A stretch of 34,428 nucleotides of DNA from JBAXHO01 sp037138855 (GCA_037138855.1 JBAXHO010000015.1:1-34428); one strand, 5' to 3'; shown: positions 23,501 through 30,986, counted from the first letter of the stretch. Notes: generated by a model not told the origin, from the letters alone. A program made the numbers and translations.

Positions 23501-25908
23501 GTAGTTATTCTCCATCTACACAGGAACATATTAATAATATTGAGTATCAAACTGTGACTACTGCTGTGGAACGTGCAGATAAAAAATTTGATATAACTGT
23601 TGATACTGATCAGACGAAATATCAACCAGGTGATGAAGTAATTCTTAAATTAAAAGCTACAACTAACGGAGAAGCTGTTTACAAAGCCAACTTAAATATT
23701 CGCGTTTTTGATAAAGCCTTATTAAAAGTCTTGGGTGTAGAAGCTTACCAAAATGATATTTATCAACAAACTTATGGTGCCTATTTTCCTTCTATTGGCA
23801 CTTCCGCTTTCCCGTATTTTTTCAATGCTGGTGGTAGAGGTGATCAGACGCCTGAGTATTCTGCAATTAGGGATAATTTTCAGGAAGTTGCCCTATTCTC
23901 GACTAATGTGATTACTAATCGTAGCGGTGAAGCAGAAGTAAAATTTAAATTACCTGATAATATCACTACCTGGGAAATTGATGCTGAAGCGATTACTTCT
24001 GATTTTGCAGTGGGTAGTAATGTGAAAGAAATATCAAGTAGCAAGGCATTATTTTTAACTATGAATTTACCTGCCAATTTACATCAGGGTGATACTTTAG
24101 AAATACCAGTATATTTGTATAACTTCTCTGAAAATGATCTTCAGGGAAAGTTACAGATTCAAGGCTCATCCAACTTAAAGTTTGTAACTCCTCCAAGTGA
24201 TATTTCATTAGGCAAAAATCAGGGTACCAATCAAGTTTTAGAAGTTCAGGTCAGTTCTGATCAAGCTTCCAAAGCTTTTCTCGAAGCTAGTTTCGTGGCC
24301 AATAATGGACAGGTCTTGGATGGCGTTAAAAAATATTTTCCAATTTATACTAATTTAGTTGATTTGAGTCATCAACAACAAGGTATTTTGAAAGGAAAAT
24401 CAGACAATGTTTTTGAAATTAATTTGCCAGCTGATGCTACGCGAATTAATGCGCAAATTATTATTAATTCAGATCCGACAAAAATTTTTCAGGAAAAAGG
24501 GAGTTTTCAAACTATTACTTTAAAAGAAATTGAGGCAGGTTTAATTCAAAATCTCGCTTTATTAAATAATTATGCAAAATTAGAAAATCCGCCGTATTCT
24601 GAAACAGAACTGAGAGCAGAAATCACTAATAGTCTGAATAGTTTAAAACATTTGCAAGATCCGCAAAGTGGTGGATTTAGCTGGCTGGGTTATGATGCTA
24701 TTGATTTGGAAGCTAGTGTTATGGTTGCCAAAATTATTAATCTTGCCAATCAGTCCGGGTTGAAAACTGATGTTCAATTGCAAAGTGCATTAGGTAAATA
24801 TCTATATCAACAAGTTTACAAAACACAGAGTCAAGCTAATGATAATACTTCCCTTCTTGATAAAGCTTATGCAATTTGGGGTTTATCTGCCCTACAACAC
24901 CCTGAAAGTGCCCGTCTCCTAGCTGAGCTCCAATTACAATTAGATCAAATTCCAGCGCCTTTAGGCCAGATTTTGGTAGCAGATTCCTATTTATCTTTGG
25001 GAAGCAGTGGGGCAGCATATTCTGTTGCTTATTCCATTTTGAATCAGGCTAAGTTTGAAAATAATACTGCCTATTTCGTAGCACCGGAAAATGCTTATAC
25101 CAATACCAAAAGTGATGAATTTATCACAGCATTTGCTTACCGGTTACTAAAAGCTCTTAATTTAGATCAAACTTTAGCTGATAAGTTAGAACTTTATTTA
25201 TTGGGACATTATGGTAATAATGACAATCTCACTAACAGTTTGATTGCTGCTGCTTTTCTGAATTATTTTCAGATTAATAATCAAAATCCAGTAAAAGTGC
25301 AAATGAATGTAAATGGTAAATCCTCTGAATTTAATTCTAATTCCGAGAATATATTGATTGATAATTTACAATCTGGTACAAATCAATTCAAAATTCAAAT
25401 ATCTGAGCAGGCATTTTATAGCTTGTCATATAGCTATCAAGCAGCAAGTGAACAAAATTTCCAGGATAGCTTTACAGTCAAAACTGAATATTTACCTTTG
25501 GATACCAATATAAGTACCATGACTTTACCGGCTGGAAAATATATTCGGGTAAGAGTGGAGGTCAAACCCAAAAGTGATGTAAAACAATTCTTTGTAAAAA
25601 CATATTTACCTTCTGGCCTAAGACCAACTACTGCCTTTTACGGTGAATCGTACATGTTTCAAAGCAATTTGTTTGACTGGTGGCAAAGGACCTCACAAGA
25701 TGCCAATCTTACTCTCGGTGGAAGTTATATTAATGATTATCTGATTTTTAGTCATGATCTTGCTAAAAAAGATCAGGTTTATGTTTTTGAAACAATTCTC
25801 TTAGCTGAGAACACTGGTAAATTTAGTACTGCAGGAACGTATGTTTATGCTCCTGAATCTAATCAGATAAATAGCTTCGAGGCGGGAAAGATGTATAGGG
25901 TGGAATAG
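20539..25908 (+). CDS. Giant alpha-2-macroglobulin-like membrane protein, cysteine-free
   Basis: The protein has 1789 residues: a cytoplasmic helical N-terminus (1 to about 75), one membrane helix (about 77-105) and then an outside part. Two Ig-like (Big_5-type) domains (about 115-310) are followed by macroglobulin domains such as YSKFDKPVYRLGDQVNFKT and TDQTKYQPGDEVILKLKATT. The A2M core is at about 1100-1210, with REY-like DNFQEVALFSTNV, then LPDNITTWEIDAEAIT. An alpha/alpha-toroid region (about 1330-1560, with QSGGFSWLGYDAIDLEASVM) and a C-terminal domain follow. The CxEQ thioester is missing, and I find no cysteine in the whole protein, so it cannot trap proteases covalently. Coupling to the sigma gene suggests the N-terminus is an anti-sigma segment. 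Confidence 0.9.
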   Translation: MAKQLQLTKSLKQAFHKKGLKMSGRERAKLDAKIQAAIAESIAANIVVSQEKPERISLFSKLVHQVTEHWFRSSVLLAGGSFSFLFFGLLILISIFNVPLVIPIFHPKDQKSLNINISSMANTQYGVNQNTEFLISADSSISTSEIKDNLTVEPQFVYKVTNSDQGIKVIPEETLQKDTIYTLTLAQGTKVNGVVLQSNLTWTFKTGPYFVVTGSTPRDQANNVPATTALEIEFSYNDIDLDSFKSNFYIDPAINIKEFTQIDKKIVMIPENQITPGSYTMAVDTGVKRANGEFLNIVYKSTFNVSTDNSAVNKPTIYFENNGMNSINPVNSDNTIAIMVNDQASKWQKGNLKIYEVNQSALDQPLLNLLKRYQFTNYLSEFSESDLKLVQEVTFNPAQNREYNSSTTIINVKEFALGKLYLAKVSYQDTTNFSYFNKTNLATQVNVLQNETTFLAFDQDQKAINEGTVKIFYKDFQDNYQIKEIALKELTTISNNEIKVLLASVFSNGSDRNFNLNNFFPIGQSFIYNQESAYVSQISQDKDFIAYSKFDKPVYRLGDQVNFKTILKQSDDFVKFSKPDLQGIQYDVFLDNILISSKQILKTNSDWDYVQGNFSLPKFLDTSYLYYGKIILKQNGQEIAEALFKIDNYASPEEDVKLILDNSQVYSGNSELTIGIKGKNLAGDPLANQNVQLVISNEDMTRPLWWDQTVILESVVNSETQHVLDQQITLDATGKAELKLKIPVIKSLNEFSELNLELFFNNRLQDASQIKVTKVGQIALLKPENTSNPVINQDLKFQLETINPLNFEKQANQKVKVEFIRKWQEKIDNGSYYNETTKQVQTSYRYEERSESITTLDLVTNNQGNQVITKKFEKAGTYYAKLTGVNNYQVVNYLMYVSDQNYQAVSEAYTEMTFSAEKYQVGNKLGLQIKLNPDTAVNQDAFLILFKDRIIASQKIKLDKTNLTAEFDLPVETSPKVSVMLVYALGNSSYSPSTQEHINNIEYQTVTTAVERADKKFDITVDTDQTKYQPGDEVILKLKATTNGEAVYKANLNIRVFDKALLKVLGVEAYQNDIYQQTYGAYFPSIGTSAFPYFFNAGGRGDQTPEYSAIRDNFQEVALFSTNVITNRSGEAEVKFKLPDNITTWEIDAEAITSDFAVGSNVKEISSSKALFLTMNLPANLHQGDTLEIPVYLYNFSENDLQGKLQIQGSSNLKFVTPPSDISLGKNQGTNQVLEVQVSSDQASKAFLEASFVANNGQVLDGVKKYFPIYTNLVDLSHQQQGILKGKSDNVFEINLPADATRINAQIIINSDPTKIFQEKGSFQTITLKEIEAGLIQNLALLNNYAKLENPPYSETELRAEITNSLNSLKHLQDPQSGGFSWLGYDAIDLEASVMVAKIINLANQSGLKTDVQLQSALGKYLYQQVYKTQSQANDNTSLLDKAYAIWGLSALQHPESARLLAELQLQLDQIPAPLGQILVADSYLSLGSSGAAYSVAYSILNQAKFENNTAYFVAPENAYTNTKSDEFITAFAYRLLKALNLDQTLADKLELYLLGHYGNNDNLTNSLIAAAFLNYFQINNQNPVKVQMNVNGKSSEFNSNSENILIDNLQSGTNQFKIQISEQAFYSLSYSYQAASEQNFQDSFTVKTEYLPLDTNISTMTLPAGKYIRVRVEVKPKSDVKQFFVKTYLPSGLRPTTAFYGESYMFQSNLFDWWQRTSQDANLTLGGSYINDYLIFSHDLAKKDQVYVFETILLAENTGKFSTAGTYVYAPESNQINSFEAGKMYRVE

Positions 25909-25920
25909 ACAATTGCGATT

Positions 25921-25956
25921 AATTATAGGGGAGACATCGATGTCTCCCCTATAATT
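25921..25956. terminator. 36-base perfect palindrome, bidirectional terminator
   Basis: A perfect 18 + 18 inverted repeat centred on ATCGAT, with arms containing ATAGGGGAGACAT. It lies between the convergent A2M and cyclophilin genes, 12 and 5 bases from their stops. T-rich sequence follows on the plus side. It also belongs to a group of GGG-flanked palindromes in this window. Confidence 0.75.
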
Positions 25957-25961
25957 TGATT

Positions 25962-26579
25962 TTAATTTAAATATGCCTTTGTAATTGTCACTGCTGTTGT
26001 TGGTTTATCGTTGGCATCTTTTTCTACAGAGGTAATTGCATTTACTACATCCATTCCTTCGGTAACTTTGCCAAAAACAGGATGCTTGGTATCTAAATAG
26101 GAATTATCAGCTACATTAATAAAAAATTGGCTGCCACCGGTATTGGGGCCGGAATTGGCCATGGAAATGGAACCAATGACATTACTATATTTCCCCACGT
26201 TTTCATCAGGAATTTGATAGCCAGGACCACCAGTTCCTGTACCAGTGGGATCACCACCTTGAATCATAAATGCAGGAATTACCCGGTGAAAGATGACTTC
26301 ATCAAAAAATTTTTCTGTTACTAATTTTTCAAAGTTTCCAGCTGTAATGGGCATGGTTTCATTATAGAGTTCGATAGTAATATTACCTTTGGTGGTTTCC
26401 AGAGTGACTGTACGGTTAGTAGTACTGGGCTTAAAGCCTTTCAACACAGTTTCAGCTGAAGGTAAGTCAGTTGGTGTTGGTACTGTTTTAATAGAAGAAT
26501 TGTCATTCACGTTAGTACATCCTGTTAAAAAAATTAAAGTAAGTGTCACACAAATTGGCAAAATGAGAAATTTTTTCAT
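25962..26579 (-). CDS. Lipoprotein cyclophilin-type peptidyl-prolyl isomerase
   Basis: The protein has 205 residues. A lipoprotein signal with lipobox LTGC (Cys21) places it on the outer face of the membrane, followed by a Ser/Thr/Pro-rich linker. The cyclophilin domain (about 57-204) has VIFHRVIPAFMIQGGDPTGT (catalytic Arg and Gln), GGPGYQIPDE and SMANSGPNTGGSQFFI. The canonical Trp or His at the cyclosporin site is not evident, as in many bacterial forms. It likely helps fold exported proteins, possibly the large A2M-like neighbour, though that is only inferred from location. Confidence 0.93.
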   Translation of the reverse strand: MKKFLILPICVTLTLIFLTGCTNVNDNSSIKTVPTPTDLPSAETVLKGFKPSTTNRTVTLETTKGNITIELYNETMPITAGNFEKLVTEKFFDEVIFHRVIPAFMIQGGDPTGTGTGGPGYQIPDENVGKYSNVIGSISMANSGPNTGGSQFFINVADNSYLDTKHPVFGKVTEGMDVVNAITSVEKDANDKPTTAVTITKAYLN

Positions 26580-26762
26580 AAATTTTATTAATAAACAAAA
26601 TTCAATTTACCATAGAAAGTATTATTTTGAAAAGTAAATTTAGGGTAAAAGTTGTAATTATATAGTAGATACTTACCACCCCAGCAGGCATGGGAAAAAT
26701 ATGGAGCTTGTTATTTAAACATTTTTCCCTTAAGCTTAATATATACTTTCAATCAAAAATTA

Positions 26763-27809
26763 ATGAATGATTTTATTAATATTTTTTCTACAACCCCTAG
26801 CCGATTACTTTTAGCTATCTGGCTAAGTCTCAGCATATTTTTTGTAATTTTAGTATTGGAAAAAATATTAATTTTTCTAATTAATAATGTATTTGATATT
26901 CGTTACCAGAAAAAAATTGTTAAGGCGCAGCTACCCAAAGAAATTTTTATTTATCCTTTAATTGTTTATCTGGCAGGATATTTGACATTACGATTATTTA
27001 TTGAAATTAAGTATGAGAAGGAATTAAATATACTTGCATTAATTGTTGTGATTGTTTGCCTCTTGCAATATCTTTACAAATTAATTGAATTTGTACTGGA
27101 GCAGGAACTGAAAAGAATTAATAATAAGGATGAAATTAAAGTTGAATCTACAATGTATCGTTTGGTTTTTGTTACCACGAAATTTATTACTGCCACTGTT
27201 TTCTTTTTTATCATTTTAAAACTTTTCGGATTTAATATTTCAGGAATTCTCACTGGTCTTGGCATTGGTGGTATTGCTATCGCCTTTAGTCTGCAAAATA
27301 TTTTGACTGATCTTTTTGCTTCAGTGACCTTATATTTTGACCGTCCATTTCGGATTGGAGACTACATTACTATTGCCGATGAAGGCGGGACAGTGAAACA
27401 AATTGGTATTAAAACAACTCGTTTAAAAACAATGCTTGGTGATGAGCTGGTAATTTCCAATCGGGAATTAACAACTTCCAAAATTCATAATTTCGGCAAA
27501 CTAAAGGAAAGACGTGTAGAAATTAAATTTGCTGTAGAAATTAATACTAGTCAAAAAAAACTTATTACAATTAAAGAAATTATTCCGGAATTACTAGTTA
27601 AACAGGAATTAATAAAATTTGATCGGTTTCATTTAATCTCAGTAACAGGAATTAATTATGAATTTGAATTAGTATTTCATATAGAAAGTAGTAGTTATCC
27701 AGCCTATCTTGATATTTTGGATCGATTTAATTTTGATCTCCTCAAAGCTTTGGAGAAGATAGATGTAAAACTTGCCGGGCCAAGGCAGACAATAGTAGTG
27801 GAACGGTGA
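26763..27809 (+). CDS. MscS-family mechanosensitive channel
   Basis: The protein has 348 residues with four membrane helices: about 14-40, 62-82, 88-106 and 135-152, then the pore-lining segment NISGILTGLGIGGIAIAFSL with the Gly/Ala pattern of MscS TM3. The beta domain follows (DRPFRIGDYITIADEGGTVK, IGIKTTRLKTMLGDELVISN), then the C-terminal alpha/beta part. MscS channels release solutes upon hypo-osmotic shock. Its TGA stop falls in the first unit of a heptamer array, and no terminator other than the palindrome at 27848 is seen. Confidence 0.93.
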   Translation: MNDFINIFSTTPSRLLLAIWLSLSIFFVILVLEKILIFLINNVFDIRYQKKIVKAQLPKEIFIYPLIVYLAGYLTLRLFIEIKYEKELNILALIVVIVCLLQYLYKLIEFVLEQELKRINNKDEIKVESTMYRLVFVTTKFITATVFFFIILKLFGFNISGILTGLGIGGIAIAFSLQNILTDLFASVTLYFDRPFRIGDYITIADEGGTVKQIGIKTTRLKTMLGDELVISNRELTTSKIHNFGKLKERRVEIKFAVEINTSQKKLITIKEIIPELLVKQELIKFDRFHLISVTGINYEFELVFHIESSSYPAYLDILDRFNFDLLKALEKIDVKLAGPRQTIVVER

Positions 27810-27838
27810 TCGGTGTCCGGTGACCGGTAATCGGAAAT
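27804..27838 (+). repeat. Heptamer-periodic repeat at the MscS 3' end
   Basis: Five units: CGGTGAT, CGGTGTC, CGGTGAC, CGGTAAT, CGGAAAT. The first encodes the last Arg and the TGA stop. The unit differs from the GTAGCAA type, but the period of seven and the position at a stop codon are the same. Confidence 0.85.
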
Positions 27839-27847
27839 GAAATGATT

Positions 27848-27875
27848 GTAGTGAACAAAAATTTTTGTTCACTAC
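27848..27875. terminator. 28-base perfect palindrome, bidirectional terminator
   Basis: GTAGTGAACAAAAA and its exact complement TTTTTGTTCACTAC, between the convergent MscS and phosphodiesterase genes. The centre is A5T5, so the T-run lies within the arm; it could act in both directions. Confidence 0.65.
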
Positions 27876-27887
27876 GAACGAAATGCG

Positions 27888-29072
27888 TTAAATAATAATC
27901 AACGGTGTAAATTTTTCATCATCTGACAAGCCGCCATGATGGCCGTTAAAAGTCACTTCAAATTTTCCCCGTTCATACCACCAGACAGTGTTGTGTTTTT
28001 TAGGAAGAATTAATACATTACCTATACGCTCAAGTAATTTTTGGCTTGGTGTATTTGTCTTAAAATACTTGGGATAAAATTCTTCATTAATTGGGATAAT
28101 ATCAGCAACCTTACTCAATTTTTCCTTTAAGGTTTTAATCACCTGATCTAGATATTTTTCCTCAATGTGAAGAAACTGATCCCGAGGTGATCCAGCTGGA
28201 ACTAAGGGCTTACCTGCTTGATTCTTTTTTAGAAACTGGATTATCTCCGGATAAATCTGGTTAAGATAAATTGCTTTTTCAGGATTGATAGAAGTAAGTC
28301 CATGATCGGCACAAACTAAATAAAGAGTATCGGCTTGCTTATGATTAAAGAGAATCTCGGCGAGTAAAGAAAAAAGATCGTTCAGCTCGACTGCTACAAA
28401 TTCACTATTAGGACCATATTTGTGGGACAAGGCATCGATTTGGTCAAAATAAAGATAATTATATTTTTTACCAGATTGCTTATTTAATTCGCGTAATTGA
28501 ATTAATGCTTCACTACTAGTTTTATAAGGTATAACTTTAGCCGGGCTAGCCATAGTTCTGGAATAATATGAACCAGCATAGTTCCTTGGTAGAAAAACAT
28601 TAGAATTAAGATTGGACTTTTTTAGTAAATCAGAAAGATTTTCCTTGGGAAATAGTTGTGGTGATATACCTTTTGCAATTAAAGAATCATAATCATTTTC
28701 TCCTGCTAGTGACATCTGTAAAGGAGTAATCATGTCATCATAAAAGGGATCATAAATATTCCACTCATAAACGCCGTGTTCACTGACTGGTAATCCTGAA
28801 CGAATTGAAGTGATATGAGCAGCAGTGGTTGTCGGAAATTGTGATAATGCTTTTCTTAAAATATTTTTTTCCGGTAAATAGTTGCTTAGTCCGGATTTTT
28901 GAAATAAATTCCAGCCCAAACCATCAATCAGAATTACATTAAAATTACGATAGGCTTTATTAAAAATCGAAATTAATTCCGGTTCTTGCTTGATTTTAAA
29001 GCCAGGAAGAAAATTCATTTTTATTAAGTCAATAATTGTACAGAAATTTATAATTTCAGTTTGAGAATTCAT
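27888..29072 (-). CDS. Type I phosphodiesterase/nucleotide pyrophosphatase-like protein
   Basis: The protein has 394 residues of the alkaline phosphatase superfamily. Visible metal and nucleophile positions are VILIDGLGW (Asp50), PTTTAAHITSIRSG (Thr near 82 as nucleophile), SEHGVYEWN, YFDQIDALSHKYGP, ADHG and the final NGHHGG. The order matches type I phosphodiesterases (ENPP-like), which hydrolyse phosphodiester or pyrophosphate bonds using two metals, often zinc. No signal peptide is visible, so it is probably cytosolic. The substrate cannot be told. It is divergent from the TrmB-type regulator. Confidence 0.87.
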   Translation of the reverse strand: MNSQTEIINFCTIIDLIKMNFLPGFKIKQEPELISIFNKAYRNFNVILIDGLGWNLFQKSGLSNYLPEKNILRKALSQFPTTTAAHITSIRSGLPVSEHGVYEWNIYDPFYDDMITPLQMSLAGENDYDSLIAKGISPQLFPKENLSDLLKKSNLNSNVFLPRNYAGSYYSRTMASPAKVIPYKTSSEALIQLRELNKQSGKKYNYLYFDQIDALSHKYGPNSEFVAVELNDLFSLLAEILFNHKQADTLYLVCADHGLTSINPEKAIYLNQIYPEIIQFLKKNQAGKPLVPAGSPRDQFLHIEEKYLDQVIKTLKEKLSKVADIIPINEEFYPKYFKTNTPSQKLLERIGNVLILPKKHNTVWWYERGKFEVTFNGHHGGLSDDEKFTPLIII

Positions 29073-29138
29073 AAAATACAGTGAATAATAATATAAGATT
29101 TTAACTCAAAAAAGCAGAGTTGGCGAAAGATTTTTCTA

Positions 29139-29160
29139 TAGGGACGTATTGCAATACGTC
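29139..29160. repeat. GGG-flanked palindromic element (half)
   Basis: A perfect 18-base palindrome GACGTATTGCAATACGTC (29143-29160) with TATAGG on its left only. The core of 12 bases recurs at 5071-5082. It resembles the outer arm of the 25921-25956 palindrome, with the right CCC arm missing. It lies in the divergent region 29073-29240. Confidence 0.6.
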
Positions 29161-29205
29161 AGTACAAATTTTTTCATATATTAATAATTGCCCCGGGTTT
29201 AAATG

Positions 29206-29234
29206 TTGTAAGTTGTGCAACTTGCTGGTATAAT
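29206..29234 (+). promoter_or_regulatory. Promoter of the TrmB-type regulator with an internal palindrome
   Basis: TTGTAA (29206-29211), 17 bases, then TGG-TATAAT (29226-29234), an extended -10. TATAAT is followed by 6 bases and the ATG, so the mRNA should be leaderless. The inverted repeat AAGTTG-TG-CAACTT (29210-29223) sits between the two boxes, where a bound protein would block transcription; autoregulation is the natural guess. Confidence 0.65.
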
Positions 29235-29240
29235 TTTACA

Positions 29241-30002
29241 ATGAAATCATTAATTACCTCACTACAATCTGCTGGGCTGACTGAACTGGAAGCCAATGTT
29301 TATTTGTATTTTTTACAAAATGGACCAGCTAAGGTTACGGAAGTATATAAAGCTCTTAAATACGACAAATCTTCAACTTATCGAATCGTATCAGAGCTTG
29401 TCATGAAAAATCTTCTCACCAGTCTCGGTGAAAAATATGGTGAAAAATTTGTTTGTACTGATGAGAATAAACTTTTCGATTTAGTCAAGGAGCAGCAATT
29501 AAAGCTGAAAGTTGCATCGGATACAATATCGAATTATTTAACGCAATTTGTCAATCAACATAGTAAATACTATAAAAATCATAATATCACAGTACTTGAG
29601 GGGGAGGATGCATATTTAGTACCAATGCAAAAACAACTGGAAAAGGGTGTGGAAATTGTGAGAACTTTATCGAATGCTGATGCTACAGTAAAGTATTTCC
29701 CAGGGTATTATGAATACATGAAATATTTTATACCGGAACGTGTCAAACGTGGCATTAAAATGAAAATATTAGCAACTAGCGGAACTTTAAATGATCAATA
29801 TGTCGCAACCAATCCACTCGAATTGAAAGAAGTTAAGTTTTTACCTCCAGAGTTTCAGCTGCAGGCTAGTTTAAGGATTTTTGGTGAGTATACCGCCATC
29901 AGTAATAAATATAAAGAGCGCGGTTTAGGAATTTTGATTAAAGATAAATTTATTACCGAAATGTTTGTCAATCTGTATGAATTAATTTGGAATTTAATTT
30001 AA
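29241..30002 (+). CDS. TrmB-family transcriptional regulator
   Basis: The protein has 253 residues. The N-terminal winged helix (about 8-75) has LTELEANVYLYFLQNGPAKV followed by TEVYKALKYDKSSTYRIVSEL, the TrmB family pattern. A short coiled linker and a C-terminal effector-like domain follow (TVLEGEDAYLVPMQKQLEKG, ERVKRGIKMKILAT), a PLD-like fold in TrmB proteins. Archaeal TrmB senses sugars; the bacterial homologues are mostly uncharacterised. The EamA transporter gene starts 12 bases downstream, so it is probably in the same operon and controlled by this protein. Confidence 0.85.
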   Translation: MKSLITSLQSAGLTELEANVYLYFLQNGPAKVTEVYKALKYDKSSTYRIVSELVMKNLLTSLGEKYGEKFVCTDENKLFDLVKEQQLKLKVASDTISNYLTQFVNQHSKYYKNHNITVLEGEDAYLVPMQKQLEKGVEIVRTLSNADATVKYFPGYYEYMKYFIPERVKRGIKMKILATSGTLNDQYVATNPLELKEVKFLPPEFQLQASLRIFGEYTAISNKYKERGLGILIKDKFITEMFVNLYELIWNLI

Positions 30003-30014
30003 GCTAAAATAATC

Positions 30015-30887
30015 ATGAATTGGATAGTTGCTTCGCTTCTGATGTATTGTAGTTCTGTGTTTTATTATCTTAGTTTGCGGTATTTTCAAAAGAAGAATAT
30101 CAATAATACTTTTCTCAACTGGGTTTCATTCTTTATTTATGCACTAGCCTTTGGTTGTTATGCTTTTTTTACTGGTATTGCTCTGAAGTTTCCTGTCAAA
30201 TTATTATTACTAACTTCCCTGGCGATCTTTCTTTTTAGTTATCTTGGTAATAGTGTTTCTTTACTGGGAACTAAAACAGCACCCAATCCAGGTTACAGTC
30301 TGATTATTCAGAAAAGTTATGCCATATTTACAGCTATTGCCTCAGTTTTCCTGTTTGATTCGAAATTAACCTTGAAAAGTATCGTCAGTATTCTGATTGT
30401 GGTTGCCTTTTTAATCGTAATGAATTATCAGAAAAAATCAAAAAAGGTTGGAAACAATCTCTGGATTATTTATTCTTTTGCAGCTTTTTTTGCCTTCGGT
30501 GGTTTGGCGCTCTATACCAAATGGCTTTTAAACGAAGGAATCACGGTGATGTCCCGGACTTTCTATGGCGCTTTTATTGTGATGTTGTTTTTTGGAACTG
30601 AGTTATTGTTAAGAATTTTTATAAAAAAGGAAAAATTTGTCATTAAACTTAATTTTAAAGAGCTAATTTTATTAATTTTACAAGGTATTTCCTTAGGATT
30701 ATTTAATCTTTTTATGAATCAGGCATTTACAACAGCTCCCAATGTGGGTTATGTCAATATTATCAATGGTGCATCGATAACATTGATAACACTTTTAGCA
30801 GCAATTCTCTATAAAGATAAATTAAATTTGCAGAAAGTTGTGGGGATTATTGGCGTGACTGTGGGATTGATAATGTTGTTTATCTAA
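30015..30887 (+). CDS. EamA/DMT-family transporter
   Basis: The protein has 290 residues in ten membrane helices arranged as two similar halves of five. Typical segments are SLLMYCSSVFYYLSLRYF at the start, NPGYSLIIQKSYAIFTAIAS with VFLFDSKLTLKSIVSILIVV in the first half and NVGYVNIINGASITLITLLA with AILYKDKLNLQKVVGIIGVT in the second, the DMT repeat. Members move small metabolites such as amino acids or nucleotide sugars; the substrate is not predictable. Lies just downstream of the TrmB-type gene and 3 bases upstream of tRNA-Cys. Confidence 0.88.
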   Translation: MNWIVASLLMYCSSVFYYLSLRYFQKKNINNTFLNWVSFFIYALAFGCYAFFTGIALKFPVKLLLLTSLAIFLFSYLGNSVSLLGTKTAPNPGYSLIIQKSYAIFTAIASVFLFDSKLTLKSIVSILIVVAFLIVMNYQKKSKKVGNNLWIIYSFAAFFAFGGLALYTKWLLNEGITVMSRTFYGAFIVMLFFGTELLLRIFIKKEKFVIKLNFKELILLILQGISLGLFNLFMNQAFTTAPNVGYVNIINGASITLITLLAAILYKDKLNLQKVVGIIGVTVGLIMLFI

Positions 30888-30890
30888 ACT

Positions 30891-30962
30891 GATGAGGTGG
30901 ACAAATAGTTAAGTCACTTTACCGCAAGTAAAGAGCTGCTGGTTCAATTCCAGCCCTCATCT
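30891..30962 (+). tRNA. tRNA-Cys (anticodon GCA) with C33
   Basis: It folds as a cloverleaf. The acceptor GATGAGG pairs perfectly with CCTCATC, the D stem is GAC/GTC, the anticodon stem CTTTA/TAAAG encloses loop CCGCAAG, and the T stem GCTGG/CCAGC has loop TTCAATT. The anticodon is GCA at 30924-30926, and U73 is the discriminator, a known identity feature of tRNA-Cys. Position 33 is C where U is nearly universal. CCA is not encoded, so a CCA-adding enzyme is needed. It may be co-transcribed with the EamA gene. Confidence 0.88.
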
Positions 30963-30970
30963 TTATTAAA

Positions 30971-30986
30971 GCAAATTGAAATTTGC
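30971..30986 (+). terminator. Small hairpin after tRNA-Cys
   Basis: GCAAAT and ATTTGC form a 6-bp stem with loop TGAA, 8 bases after the tRNA. It lacks a T-run, so it is at best a weak terminator or processing signal. Confidence 0.25.

Noticed and set aside
25921..25956. Phage or plasmid attachment site or dif-like site
   Set aside because: No integrase is nearby and the position between two convergent stops fits a bidirectional terminator.
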